Origin: Microbacterium sp. Nx66 | Lineage (GTDB): Bacteria; Actinomycetota; Actinomycetes; Actinomycetales; Microbacteriaceae | NCBI RefSeq assembly: GCF_904066215.1 | Contig: NZ_LR880474.1 | Span: 3,358,871 to 3,422,870 of the forward strand | Length of the DNA: 64,000 bases | Direction of reading: 5' to 3' | Part shown: piece by piece, positions 9,154 through 17,514 of the stretch | How the letters are laid out: each line of letters opens with the position of its first letter | Position numbering within the stretch: position 1 is the stretch's first letter | Made by a program: the position numbers and the translations under genes | Notes under the pieces: model-generated | What the model was told of the DNA's origin: nothing | Seen by the model: only the letters and a program-made list of their open reading frames with translations | Database searches by the model: none

Positions 9154-10848
9154 ATGACACGCATCAGATACCTCGTCGCCGCCGTGCTCGCCTCGCTCCT
9201 GGTCCTCGCGGGCACGACGCCCGCGCTCGCGATCAGCGACGGCAGCGACGCGACGGAGTCCTACCCCTTCATGGGCGCCTACAAGCCCGGCTACCCGAAG
9301 ACGCCGGGGCCGGGAGGCAACGGCTGCGGCGTCACCCTGATCGACGCGAACTGGGGCCTCACCGCCGCGCACTGCCGCAAGAACAACCTCGTCAGCACGG
9401 GAACGCCGAAGGGATGGACGGTCCAATTCGGTTCCGCCGACGTGACGGAAGGCGGTGAGGTCGCCACGGTGAGCCGGTTCTTCCGCCTCCCCGAGGGTAC
9501 CGAGCCCGTGTTCGGTGAAGACCTCATGCTGTTGCGCTTCGACGAGCCGGTGTCGCAGACGCCGATCCCTCTCGCGTCGGCGCGGCCGAAGGTCGGCACG
9601 GCGGTGCGTTTTCTCGGTTGGGGTAATGACGCGAGTCCGGGCGAACAATCCCACTATCCGACGATGCTGAAGGAGTTCGACGCGCGAGTCCTCGACAACG
9701 CCGACTGCCCCACCATCGAACGAGTCAGCGAGATGTGCGCCGGCGACGGCGACGGCAAGACCGGAAACGCAGACTCCGGGGGGCCGCTGCTCGTCCGTGT
9801 GAACGGAGGGTGGGCCCTCGCCGGCATACTCACCGGCAGCGAGGACCAGAACCCGGAGGTCAGCGGCCTCTTCACCGACGTGACCGCGCACGCCGACTGG
9901 ATCCGGACCGTCATGTCGACGTACGAGTCGATTCCCGATGACGTCGTGCCCCATGACCCCCTCGCCGGCTACCCGGGCGTCGGGCCCTGCGCGTCCTCCA
10001 TCGTCAGAGCCGCGGCGTCGACGGACGAGGACCATGCCCTCCTCCTCACCAACGGGCACTGCACCCCGGCCGTGGATCCGTCTGGAGACATCCCGCAGCC
10101 TGGAGCATTCGAGCTCGACCGACCATCGGACTCCTCGGTCCCGTTCAAGGACGAGAAGGGGTACCTCCTGACCACGTCGAGGACCGAGCGGCTGCTGTTC
10201 GCCACCATGACCGGCACCGATCTCGCGCTCTATCGGCTCGACGCCTCCTACGCCGACCTCGAATCGCAGGGCGTCACCCTCCTGGACATCGCCGCCGCGC
10301 CGCCGAAGATCGGAGACGTGGTCACCCTGCAGGCGGATGAGGGCTTCACCTGCACCGTCGAGACGGTCGTCCCCACCCTGCGCGAAGGCGAGTATGAGCT
10401 CTACGACTCGCTGCGACTGGCGAAGGACGAGGACTGCGAGACCTACCACGGCACCTCCGGGGCAGCCCTCGTCGCCCCCGACGGGAAGACCATCGTCGGG
10501 GTGAACAGTTCGAGCAACACCGACGGGGAGAAGTGCACGGAGGACAACCCGTGCGAGGTGGGGGCGGACGGGAAGATCAGCGTCCACACCGATCAGGCCT
10601 ATGCCCGTCAGGTCACCGTGCTGAACGACTGCATCGCGGCCGGTTCGGTGTTCGACGCGGACGCTCCCGGGTGCACCCTCGCCGCCGCTGCCCGTGGCGA
10701 GGAGCCGCTGAACGTCCCGCTCCTCGTCGGCGGTGCGGTGTTCGGCCTCGGCATCGTGGCGTTGGCGTGGGCGCTCGTCGCGCAGCGTCGACGGAGGCAT
10801 CACCTCATCGACCAGACGATGGAATCAGGCAGCACCCCTGCCGCCTGA
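9154..10848 (+). CDS. Secreted membrane-anchored protease with two trypsin-like domains
   Basis: The product has 564 residues, with a signal peptide ending near TPALA (22-26). The first S1-type domain has His73 (TAAHC), Asp123 (GEDLMLL) and Ser208 (NADSGGPL). A second domain has His302 (LLTNGHC), Asp356 (TDLALYRL) and Ser435 (HGTSGAAL). Paired cysteines support a folded extracytoplasmic enzyme. A hydrophobic helix (~521-543) and a basic tail anchor the C-terminus, so the catalytic part faces outside. Both triads appear complete, although the second is more divergent. The start is the ATG at 9154. The substrate is unknown. Confidence 0.88.
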   Translation: MTRIRYLVAAVLASLLVLAGTTPALAISDGSDATESYPFMGAYKPGYPKTPGPGGNGCGVTLIDANWGLTAAHCRKNNLVSTGTPKGWTVQFGSADVTEGGEVATVSRFFRLPEGTEPVFGEDLMLLRFDEPVSQTPIPLASARPKVGTAVRFLGWGNDASPGEQSHYPTMLKEFDARVLDNADCPTIERVSEMCAGDGDGKTGNADSGGPLLVRVNGGWALAGILTGSEDQNPEVSGLFTDVTAHADWIRTVMSTYESIPDDVVPHDPLAGYPGVGPCASSIVRAAASTDEDHALLLTNGHCTPAVDPSGDIPQPGAFELDRPSDSSVPFKDEKGYLLTTSRTERLLFATMTGTDLALYRLDASYADLESQGVTLLDIAAAPPKIGDVVTLQADEGFTCTVETVVPTLREGEYELYDSLRLAKDEDCETYHGTSGAALVAPDGKTIVGVNSSSNTDGEKCTEDNPCEVGADGKISVHTDQAYARQVTVLNDCIAAGSVFDADAPGCTLAAAARGEEPLNVPLLVGGAVFGLGIVALAWALVAQRRRRHHLIDQTMESGSTPAA

Positions 10849-10866
10849 CCCGCGTCCGGACGCAGA

Positions 10867-10898
10867 AACGCCCCCTGTCCCGGAGGACAGGGGGCGTT
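10867..10898. terminator. Strong bidirectional terminator between protease gene and rplI
   Basis: A perfect 14-bp stem (AACGCCCCCTGTCC / GGACAGGGGGCGTT) with a CGGA loop is followed by TCTGTTC on the plus strand and TTTCTG on the minus strand. It lies between convergent genes. Confidence 0.85.
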
Positions 10899-10928
10899 CT
10901 GTTCGACAGGCAGGGCCCGTCGGATGCC

Positions 10929-11381
10929 TTACTTGGCGGCGACGACCTGCAGCGTGATGACGGCAGTGACGTCCTCGTGCAGACGCACGGTCGCCTCGTG
11001 CTCACCGGTCGCCTTGATGGGCGAGGTGATGTGCACCTTGCGCTTGTCGATCGAGCCGAGGCCCGCAGCCGTGACGGCCTCTGCGACGTCGGCGGTCTTC
11101 ACCGAGCCGAACAGACGGCCTTCCTTGCCGGCCTTCACCGCGAGGCGCACCTTGGTGCCCTCGAGGGTGTTCTTCAGGGCCACAGCCTCGTCGCGGTCGT
11201 GGATCGCGCGTGCCTGACGCGCGGCCTGGATCGATGCGACCTGCTTTTCGCCACCGCGGGTCCACGCCGTAGCGAAGCCCTGCGGGATGAGGAAGTTGCG
11301 GGCGTACCCGTTCTTGACCTCGACCACGTCACCGGCGCTACCGAGCCCGGCGACCTCGTTCGTGAGAATCAGCTTTGCCAT
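10929..11381 (-). CDS. rplI: 50S ribosomal protein L9
   Basis: The product has 150 residues, normal for L9. The N-terminal domain starts [20 protein letters not shown] and contains [15 protein letters not shown], the rRNA-binding signature. A long connecting helix and a C-terminal domain ([11 protein letters not shown]) follow. It is the last gene of the rpsF-ssb-rpsR-rplI operon, 11 bases after rpsR, with a strong terminator beyond its stop. Confidence 0.97.
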   Translation of the reverse strand: MAKLILTNEVAGLGSAGDVVEVKNGYARNFLIPQGFATAWTRGGEKQVASIQAARQARAIHDRDEAVALKNTLEGTKVRLAVKAGKEGRLFGSVKTADVAEAVTAAGLGSIDKRKVHITSPIKATGEHEATVRLHEDVTAVITLQVVAAK

Positions 11382-11392
11382 CTCGATACCCC

Positions 11393-11647
11393 TTACCGGC
11401 CGGCGCCAGCGTAGGGCAGGAGCGCCATTTCGCGCGCGTTCTTGATCGCCGTGGCGATCAGACGCTGCTCCTGCACCGAGACACCGGTGATACGACGGGC
11501 GCGGATCTTGCCGCGCTCCGAGACGAACTTGCGAAGGGTGGCGACATCCTTGTAATCGATGACACCGACCCGGATGGACTTCGCGGGAGCGGTGGGCTTG
11601 CCACCCTTCCGCGGCTTGCGGCGGTCGCCGCTCGACTTTCCAGCCAT
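11393..11647 (-). CDS. rpsR: 30S ribosomal protein S18, cysteine-free form
   Basis: The product has 84 residues. The conserved core [19 protein letters not shown], then [12 protein letters not shown] and AREMALLPY, identifies S18, which binds beside S6 on the 30S platform. The N-terminus has no CxxC pair and the whole chain has no cysteine. In actinobacteria this is the zinc-independent form; zinc-binding paralogues have CVFC there. It sits third in the rpsF operon. Confidence 0.97.
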   Translation of the reverse strand: MAGKSSGDRRKPRKGGKPTAPAKSIRVGVIDYKDVATLRKFVSERGKIRARRITGVSVQEQRLIATAIKNAREMALLPYAGAGR

Positions 11648-11718
11648 AGTTTTTCCTTAGTGATGAGCGGGGTGCGGCCCCTCGACAAGCTCAGGGACCC
11701 ACCCGTGAAGAAGTGTTT

Positions 11719-12222
11719 TCAGAAGGGGGTGTCGTCGCCGAAGCTGCCCGGAGTGCTCCAGGCGTCGGCGCTGGTCGACGAGCCGGGTGTGGACCACGGC
11801 TCCTCCGACACCTGCTGCTGCTGCGCGGGACGGGACTGTCCCCCGCCGCCACCGCCCGAGGCCGCACGGGTGACCTGCGCGGTCGCGTACCGCAGCGAGG
11901 GGCCGATCTCGTCGACCTCCAGCTCGATCGCGGTGCGCTGGTTGCCCTCGCGGTCCTGGTAGGAACGCTGGCGCAGACGACCCTGCGCGATCACGCGCAT
12001 GCCCTTGGTGAGCGAGCCCGCCACGTGCTCGGCGAACTCACGCCACACCGAGGCGCGGAGGAACAGCGCTTCGCCGTCCTTCCACTCGTTCGCGGCACGG
12101 TCGAAGTTGCGAGGCGTCGATGCGATGGTGAAGTTCGCCACCGGCAGCCCGTTCTGCGTGTAGCGCAGCTCGGGGTCGGCGGTGAGGTTGCCCACCACGG
12201 TGATGACGGTTTCGCCGGCCAT
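11719..12222 (-). CDS. ssb: Single-stranded DNA-binding protein
   Basis: The product has 167 residues. The OB fold covers about 1-110 ([45 protein letters not shown] shown in parts). A Gly/Gln-rich linker follows, and the acidic tip ends FGDDTPF, which docks repair and replication partners. It lies between rpsF and rpsR, five bases after rpsF. Typical of essential actinobacterial SsbA. Confidence 0.97.
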   Translation of the reverse strand: MAGETVITVVGNLTADPELRYTQNGLPVANFTIASTPRNFDRAANEWKDGEALFLRASVWREFAEHVAGSLTKGMRVIAQGRLRQRSYQDREGNQRTAIELEVDEIGPSLRYATAQVTRAASGGGGGGQSRPAQQQQVSEEPWSTPGSSTSADAWSTPGSFGDDTPF

Positions 12223-12227
12223 GAGAC

Positions 12228-12596
12228 TTAGGCCTTCGCAGCCTTGGCGGCCTTGCGGGCAGCCTTCTCTTCGGAGCGCTTGGCCTCGGAAGCGATCATC
12301 GCCTGAGCCTCTTCAGCGCGGAGCACCTTGGTGCGCATGATCTGCTCGTTCAGCTTGAGCTGACGGTCGAGCTCCTGCGTGGCGGCGCTGGTCGCGGTGA
12401 AGTTGACGACGGCGTAGATGCCCTCGGTCTTCTTCTGGATCTCGTAGGCGAGACGGCGCTTGCCCCAGATGTCGACGTTCTCGATAGAGCCACCATCGTT
12501 GGTGATGACCTTCAGGAACTTGTCGAGCGTCGGGGCGACCTGGCGCTCGTCGATCTCGGGGGTCAGAATGACCATGAGTTCGTACTGGTGCGTCAC
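12228..12596 (-). CDS. rpsF: 30S ribosomal protein S6
   Basis: The product has 122 residues. It begins [20 protein letters not shown] and has [20 protein letters not shown], both S6 signatures, with an Ala/Lys-rich C-terminal tail. S6 binds S18 at the 30S platform. It is the first gene of the four-gene operon. The start at 12596 has a GGAGGTGGG Shine-Dalgarno sequence just upstream. Confidence 0.97.
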   Translation of the reverse strand: MTHQYELMVILTPEIDERQVAPTLDKFLKVITNDGGSIENVDIWGKRRLAYEIQKKTEGIYAVVNFTATSAATQELDRQLKLNEQIMRTKVLRAEEAQAMIASEAKRSEEKAARKAAKAAKA

Positions 12597-12822
12597 TTAC
12601 CCACCTCCTTCGGACTAGAACGGCTCTCGGGGCTTTCCCGGGAGCAGGAGGGTGTGTGCACGTGCCCGCCCGTGGAATCCCGAATGGACGCCGCAAGGCA
12701 GACAACCTCGACAGTCTAGCGGAGTTTCCTCGGAACCGCCTCCCGCACATCCGCTCGGTCCTTGGCATGCTGGAGGGCGTGCCTGGTGACGGTCATCGGC
12801 ACATGACCTGGAGGGGGGCGCC

Positions 12823-13527
12823 ATGCGCGTCAACAAGTGGGGGGTCGGCGTCGTGCTCGCCGCCGCCGTCATGCTCACCGGATGCTCGGCGGGAGCGTCG
12901 GACAAGCCGGCCGAGTCGAAGCCGAGCGGGGCCGCGTCGCAGGAGGCCGAAGCGCCGTCCACCGACTGCCCCGAGCTCGCCGACGGCGCCACCGTCGACG
13001 GCTCTGCCCTCGGCGCCTGCATCGCCGAGGCCATGACCGACACTGCCGGCTACGCCGCCAAGACCGTCGTGATGGGCATGGAGTCCACCACGCGCTTCAA
13101 CCCGTCCGAGAAGGCGCTGGAGTCGCTCTCCCCGATGGGCTCGATCGTCGCGATCGGCGACGACGTCTGGGTGAAGTCGCCGTCGAGCGACTGGCAGACC
13201 GCCGACCCGTCGTCGAGCGACCCGATCATCGCGGGCCTCAGCACCACCGCGAAGGACGTCACCGCGATGGACCCCGCCGAGACGGCGAAGGCCATCACGG
13301 GTGACTTCACCGTGACCGGCACCGGCGAGCGCCTCGGCCAGAAGGTCTACCTCGTCAGCGGCACCGTCGAGCAGGCGGGCACGCCCGTCGAGGTCGTGTT
13401 CGAGGTCACCGAGGACTACGTCAACCTCGCCTCGACCAGCTCCGCGACCGTCCAGGGGCAGTCGGTCGACGTCGCGCTCGAGATCACCGAGTGGGACGTG
13501 AAGCAGGACATCGTCGCGCCGCTCTGA
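12823..13527 (+). CDS. Lipoprotein, possible LppX/LprAFG-type lipid carrier
   Basis: The product has 234 residues. The lipobox LTGC puts the lipidated residue at Cys21, so the protein is anchored outside the membrane. A Ser/Ala/Glu-rich linker is followed by a ~170-residue beta-rich domain with pairs such as VWVKSPSSDWQ and GQKVYLVSGTVEQ. The arrangement recalls actinobacterial LppX/LprG-like carriers, but no decisive motif is visible and the fold call is tentative. It starts at ATG 12823 after GGAGGGGGG. It is monocistronic, closed by a terminator at 13541. Confidence 0.8.
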   Translation: MRVNKWGVGVVLAAAVMLTGCSAGASDKPAESKPSGAASQEAEAPSTDCPELADGATVDGSALGACIAEAMTDTAGYAAKTVVMGMESTTRFNPSEKALESLSPMGSIVAIGDDVWVKSPSSDWQTADPSSSDPIIAGLSTTAKDVTAMDPAETAKAITGDFTVTGTGERLGQKVYLVSGTVEQAGTPVEVVFEVTEDYVNLASTSSATVQGQSVDVALEITEWDVKQDIVAPL

Positions 13528-13540
13528 TCGCACGAGACAC

Positions 13541-13574
13541 GCGAAGGGCCGGGGTGCATGCTCCGGCCCTTCGC
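13541..13574 (+). terminator. Terminator after lipoprotein gene
   Basis: A 12-bp perfect stem (GCGAAGGGCCGG / CCGGCCCTTCGC) with a 10-base loop starts 14 bases after the stop codon. No long T-run follows. Confidence 0.65.
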
Positions 13575-13616
13575 CGTCACCAGGACCGGTGGCGGAGGAA
13601 CGAGCGGAGGCCGTTG

Positions 13617-13856
13617 ATGCACCTCAGATATGACCCCGAAGCGGATGCTGCGTACCTCCCGGTCGGACGTGAGCTCCACGCGGGCGAATCCGCCGCGCAG
13701 GTACCGGAGATACGCAACCCGCACGGCGCCGGGGAGATCATCCTCGATTTCGACGCCGACGGGCACCTTCTCGGAGTCGAGATCCTTCAGGCGTCGAAGC
13801 TCCTCCGGGCCGAAGACCTCGATCGGGCTCAGCGCATCTCCGACGAATCTCCCTGA
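13617..13856 (+). CDS. DUF2283 family small protein
   Basis: The product has 79 residues. It begins MHLRYDPEADAAYLPV, the signature start of DUF2283, and continues with GEIILDFDADGHLLGVEIL, matching the family's second block. The function of the family is unknown. The ATG at 13617 follows GGAGG by six bases. An upstream in-frame extension overlaps the terminator and is not credible. It is convergent with the oligopeptide transporter operon. Confidence 0.85.
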   Translation: MHLRYDPEADAAYLPVGRELHAGESAAQVPEIRNPHGAGEIILDFDADGHLLGVEILQASKLLRAEDLDRAQRISDESP

Positions 13857-13889
13857 CGGAGCATCGGGTCCGCCCCGCCGTGCCCGGCC

Positions 13890-14729
13890 TCAGTAGGCGA
13901 GGGGAGGCACCTCGGCCCAGACCGCGCGGTCGTCGGCGGAGGGGGCATCGGGGATGCGGCCGGTGCCGTCCGGCTCCGGGATCGCGGCGAGCAGCGCCTG
14001 CGTGTAGGGGTGCCGCGGCGCCGCCCAGAGCTCAGCGGTCGGCCCTGATTCGAGCACCCTCCCGCCGAACATCACGAACGTGCGGTCGGCGATGCGGCGC
14101 ACGACGGCGAGATCGTGGGAGATGAAGAGCATCCCGGCGCCGGACTCGGCCACGAGGTCGCGCATGAGCCCCGCGACACTCGTCTGGGTGGACGCGTCGA
14201 GGGCGGAGATCGGCTCATCGGCGACGAGCAGCGAGGGCCGCGCGGCGAGCGCTCGGGCGATCGCGATGCGCTGCTTCTGGCCGCCGGAGAACTGATGCGG
14301 GAAGCGGGTGCGCACCTCAGCGGGCAGTCCGACCCGCTCCAGCCACTCCTCCACGGTGGAGCCGGCGGCACCGCGCGCGCGGGCGGTTGCGATGCCGTCG
14401 GAGATCTGGTCGCCGATCCGCCGGCGCGGGTTCAGCGAGGTCGCCGGATCCTGGAAGACCATCTGGATGCCCGTGAGCGCCGTGTCACGACGACGGATCC
14501 CCAGCGGCGCGACGGGGGCTCCGCGGAACGACACCGTCCCGCCGGCGGTCTTCTCGATGCCGACGACAGCGCGGGCCAGGCTCGACTTGCCGCTGCCGGA
14601 CTCGCCCACGAGGGCGACCGTCTCTCCCGCCGCGACACTCAGCGAGACGCCGTTCACCGCGATCACGGGCGGGGTGCCCGGATACCGCACCACCACGTCG
14701 CGCGCGTCGAGGACGCTGACCTCACTCAT
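13890..14729 (-). CDS. Oligopeptide ABC transporter ATP-binding protein (DppF/OppF type)
   Basis: The product has 279 residues. It has Walker A GESGSGKSSLA, ABC signature FSGGQKQRIAIARAL, Walker B SLLVADEPISALD and the H-loop LLFISHDLAVVRR. Family members hydrolyse ATP to drive uptake of peptides or nickel. The first ATG that fits the family is at 14729 (MSEVSVLDARDVVVRY), overlapping the previous gene by 8 bases, which suggests translational coupling. It is the last gene of a five-gene operon. The transported substrate is not readable from sequence. Confidence 0.93.
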   Translation of the reverse strand: MSEVSVLDARDVVVRYPGTPPVIAVNGVSLSVAAGETVALVGESGSGKSSLARAVVGIEKTAGGTVSFRGAPVAPLGIRRRDTALTGIQMVFQDPATSLNPRRRIGDQISDGIATARARGAAGSTVEEWLERVGLPAEVRTRFPHQFSGGQKQRIAIARALAARPSLLVADEPISALDASTQTSVAGLMRDLVAESGAGMLFISHDLAVVRRIADRTFVMFGGRVLESGPTAELWAAPRHPYTQALLAAIPEPDGTGRIPDAPSADDRAVWAEVPPLAY

Positions 14730-15537
14730 CCGCGGCCTCCTCCGGGCTCTCATCGATGCGCGACCCCGGCAGGGCCGCGAGCAGCATGCGCGTGTACTCG
14801 TGCTGCGGGGCGCGGAACAGCGTCTCCCGGTCGGCGAGCTCCACGATGCGACCGTCCTTCATGACGGCGACCGTGTCGGCGATCGCGCTCATCACGCCCA
14901 GGTCGTGGGTCACGAGCAGGACGGCGAGGTTCCGCTCGATCGCGAGGTCGCGCAGCAGCTTCAGGATGCCGGCCTGCACCGTCACGTCGAGGGCGGTCGT
15001 CGGCTCGTCCGCGAGCAGCACCTCCGGATCGCACGCGAGGGCGCACGCGATCGCGATGCGCTGCCGCTGCCCGCCGGAGAACTGGTGCGGATACCGCTTC
15101 AACGCCTCGGCCGGATTCGGCACCTGCACGGTCTGGAGCAGCTCCACCGCCCGCTCGCGCGCAGCGGCGCCCTTGAGCCCGAGATGCACGCGCATGTGAT
15201 CGGTGAGCTGCCGACCGACCGGAAGCTGCGGGTGCAGCGAGGCCGACGGATCCTGGAAGACCATCGCGATGCGCTTCCCGCGGATGCGGTTGAGCCCCCG
15301 GCGGTTGCGACCGACGAGCTCCTCCCCCGCGAGCAGGATCGAGCCGCCGGTCTTCGCCTGTCGCGGCAGCAGGCCGAGCACGGCGAGGGAGGTGAGCGTC
15401 TTGCCGGAGCCGGACTCCCCCGCGAGGCCGTGGATGCGCCCCGGTTCGAGTTCCAGGGACACGCCCTTGACCAGCGGACGGCCGATGTCGATCGTGAGGT
15501 CGCGGATGCTCAGCGTCGCCGTGCTGTGCGCGGTCAT
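14722..15537 (-). CDS. Oligopeptide ABC transporter ATP-binding protein (DppD/OppD type)
   Basis: The product has 271 residues. Walker A is GESGSGKTLTS, the signature is FSGGQRQRIAIACAL, Walker B is EVLLADEPTTALD, and the H-loop is VLLVTHDLGVM. It would pair with the downstream ATPase as a heterodimer under the two permeases. The start ATG at 15537 (MTAHSTATLSIRDL) overlaps the permease gene by 4 bases (ATGA). Confidence 0.93.
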   Translation of the reverse strand: MTAHSTATLSIRDLTIDIGRPLVKGVSLELEPGRIHGLAGESGSGKTLTSLAVLGLLPRQAKTGGSILLAGEELVGRNRRGLNRIRGKRIAMVFQDPSASLHPQLPVGRQLTDHMRVHLGLKGAAARERAVELLQTVQVPNPAEALKRYPHQFSGGQRQRIAIACALACDPEVLLADEPTTALDVTVQAGILKLLRDLAIERNLAVLLVTHDLGVMSAIADTVAVMKDGRIVELADRETLFRAPQHEYTRMLLAALPGSRIDESPEEAADE

Positions 15538-16445
15538 GCGGGCACCCCCGTCGCGGAAGCCGTGTGCTCCGCCTGCTTCTCGTGGGCGATCTCGGCGGTC
15601 GGGTCGAGCACGTCGCGCATCGCGTCTCCGAGGAAGTTGAACGCGAGCACCACCGTGAGGATCGCGAGACCGGGGAAGACTCCGAGCCACCAGGCGTCGA
15701 AGTTCTGCATCGCACCGGAGATCATCGAGCCCCACTCGGCCGTCGGCGGCTGCGCCCCCAGGCCGAGGAAGGAGAGGCCGGAGAGCAGCAGGATCGCCGC
15801 GCCGATGTCGAGTGTCGCGAGCACCAGGACCGGGCCGGCGATGTTCGGGAGGATGTCGACGAACAGGGTGCGCACCGGCGAGTGTCCGAGCAGGCGGCCC
15901 GCGATCACGTAGTTCTGTCCGCGGAGACCGAGCACGATGCTGCGGGTGACGCGGGCGTACTGCGGCCACGAGACCACGATCGCGGCGATGACGGCGTTGA
16001 ACAGCGAGGGGCCGAGCGAGGCCGCGACCACCATCGCGAGGATCACGGTCGGGAACGCCATGAACAGGTCCGTGATGCGCATGAGCGTCTCGTCGACGGC
16101 GCGCCCGAAGTACCCGGCGACCGCGCCGACGAGGGTGCCGATGATGAGGGCGGCGATCACGAGCATGAGCGCGAGCGGCAGACTCACCGTCGCGCCGGTC
16201 ATCAATCGGGAGAAGATGTCGCGGCCGTTGCCGTCGGTGCCGAGGATCGTGTCGATGCCCGGCGCCTGCAGACGGGGCAGCACCTGCGCGTTCGGCGGGT
16301 AGGGCACCCACCACTGCGCGGTGAAGGCGACGATGATCCACGCACCGGCGATGACGGTGCCGATGATGCCGAGCGGGGTGCGCCAGGCGCGCGGCCAGCG
16401 GAAGCGGAAGCGTCCGGCGGGGGTCGCTGCGGCGATGCGGCTCAT
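15534..16445 (-). CDS. Oligopeptide ABC transporter permease (DppC type)
   Basis: The product has 303 residues, with about six membrane helices and the N-terminal OppC-like segment before them. The loop ILGTDGNGRDIFSRLMTGA is diagnostic of DppC/OppC permeases, and the EAA-like motif lies in GRLLGHSPVRTLFVDILPN. It forms the channel together with the DppB-type permease. It overlaps both neighbours by 4 bases. Confidence 0.95.
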   Translation of the reverse strand: MSRIAAATPAGRFRFRWPRAWRTPLGIIGTVIAGAWIIVAFTAQWWVPYPPNAQVLPRLQAPGIDTILGTDGNGRDIFSRLMTGATVSLPLALMLVIAALIIGTLVGAVAGYFGRAVDETLMRITDLFMAFPTVILAMVVAASLGPSLFNAVIAAIVVSWPQYARVTRSIVLGLRGQNYVIAGRLLGHSPVRTLFVDILPNIAGPVLVLATLDIGAAILLLSGLSFLGLGAQPPTAEWGSMISGAMQNFDAWWLGVFPGLAILTVVLAFNFLGDAMRDVLDPTAEIAHEKQAEHTASATGVPA

Positions 16446-17503
16446 GCGATCCTCACTCTCGGGTCGAGCACGCCGTAGAGCAGGTCCACGATGAAGTTGA
16501 TGAGGAGGTAGATGACACCGACCACAAGACCGACACCCATGATGCCGGGCAGGTCGAGATTGGCGGCGGAGTTGTAGGCGTACGTGCCCAGCCCCGGCCA
16601 GGCGAACACCGACTCGACAAGCACCGTTCCGGAGAGCAGGGCTCCGAAGGCCACGCCGACCACCGTCAGGATCGGCAGCGAGGCACCCCGGAGCACGTAG
16701 TCGAGGATGACGCGCATGGCCGGCAGGCCCTTGGCACGGGCCGCGCGCACGTAGTCGCTGCCGAGGACCTCGAGCACCGAGGTGCGGATGAAGCGGGTGA
16801 GCAGTCCGATGGTCACGAGCGAGAGCACCATGACCGGCAGCGCGAGGTGCGCGAGGGCGTCGAAGAAGCCCACCGCGTCGCCGTTGAGGAGGTAGTCGAC
16901 CGTGTAGAGCCCGGTCACACGGGGCGGCGGGGTGATCGACGGCGAGATGCGTCCGGAGCCCGGCGCGATGCGCAGCTCCAGGAAGAACACGTAGAAGCTG
17001 ACGAGCGCGAGCCAGAAGGTCGGGACGCTGAGCCCGACGAGCGTGACGACGCGGATGACCTGGTCGGTGACGAGTCCGCGACGGTAGGCCGCGAGCGTGC
17101 CGAGCACGATGCTGACCGCGAGGCTGACGATGATCGCGCTGATCGCGATCTCGATCGTCGCGGGCACGGCGGTGGCGAGGTCGCTGGTGACCGGGCGTCC
17201 GGTCACCAGCGACGTGCCGAGGTCCCCGCGGAGCAGGTTCCCCATATAGATGAAGTACTGCACGAACAGTGGCTGGTCGAGACCGTTCGCCGTGATGAAC
17301 GCCTCGCGCGTCGCGGGGTTCTGCGACGCGCCCTCGCCGAGCGCGGCCGAGACCGGGTCTCCCGGCACCAGGTTGGTGAGCGCGAACGTGACGATGGTCA
17401 CGCCCACCAACAGGAGCAGGGAGGTCCCGGCCCGCCGCAGCAGGTACCCGACGAGAGGCGAGCGGCGCCGCTGCGCCTGCCTCTGCACGGCCACTGTCGT
17501 CAT
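16442..17503 (-). CDS. Oligopeptide ABC transporter permease (DppB type)
   Basis: The product has 353 residues and six predicted membrane helices. It begins with the DppB pattern YLLRRAGTSLLLLVGVTIV, then LVPGDPV, and ends VDLLYGVLDPRVRIA, the standard end of this family. The EAA loop is in DYVRAARAKGLPAMRVIL. The start is placed at ATG 17503 (MTTVAVQRQ); the longer frame lacks family sequence. It lies 11 bases after the binding-protein gene. Confidence 0.95.
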   Translation of the reverse strand: MTTVAVQRQAQRRRSPLVGYLLRRAGTSLLLLVGVTIVTFALTNLVPGDPVSAALGEGASQNPATREAFITANGLDQPLFVQYFIYMGNLLRGDLGTSLVTGRPVTSDLATAVPATIEIAISAIIVSLAVSIVLGTLAAYRRGLVTDQVIRVVTLVGLSVPTFWLALVSFYVFFLELRIAPGSGRISPSITPPPRVTGLYTVDYLLNGDAVGFFDALAHLALPVMVLSLVTIGLLTRFIRTSVLEVLGSDYVRAARAKGLPAMRVILDYVLRGASLPILTVVGVAFGALLSGTVLVESVFAWPGLGTYAYNSAANLDLPGIMGVGLVVGVIYLLINFIVDLLYGVLDPRVRIA

Positions 17504-17514
17504 GAGTCGTCCGA

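Noticed and set aside
9067..10803. Minus-strand frame upstream of the acyltransferase start
   Set aside because: It is antisense to the protease gene; acyltransferase family sequence begins only at 9066.
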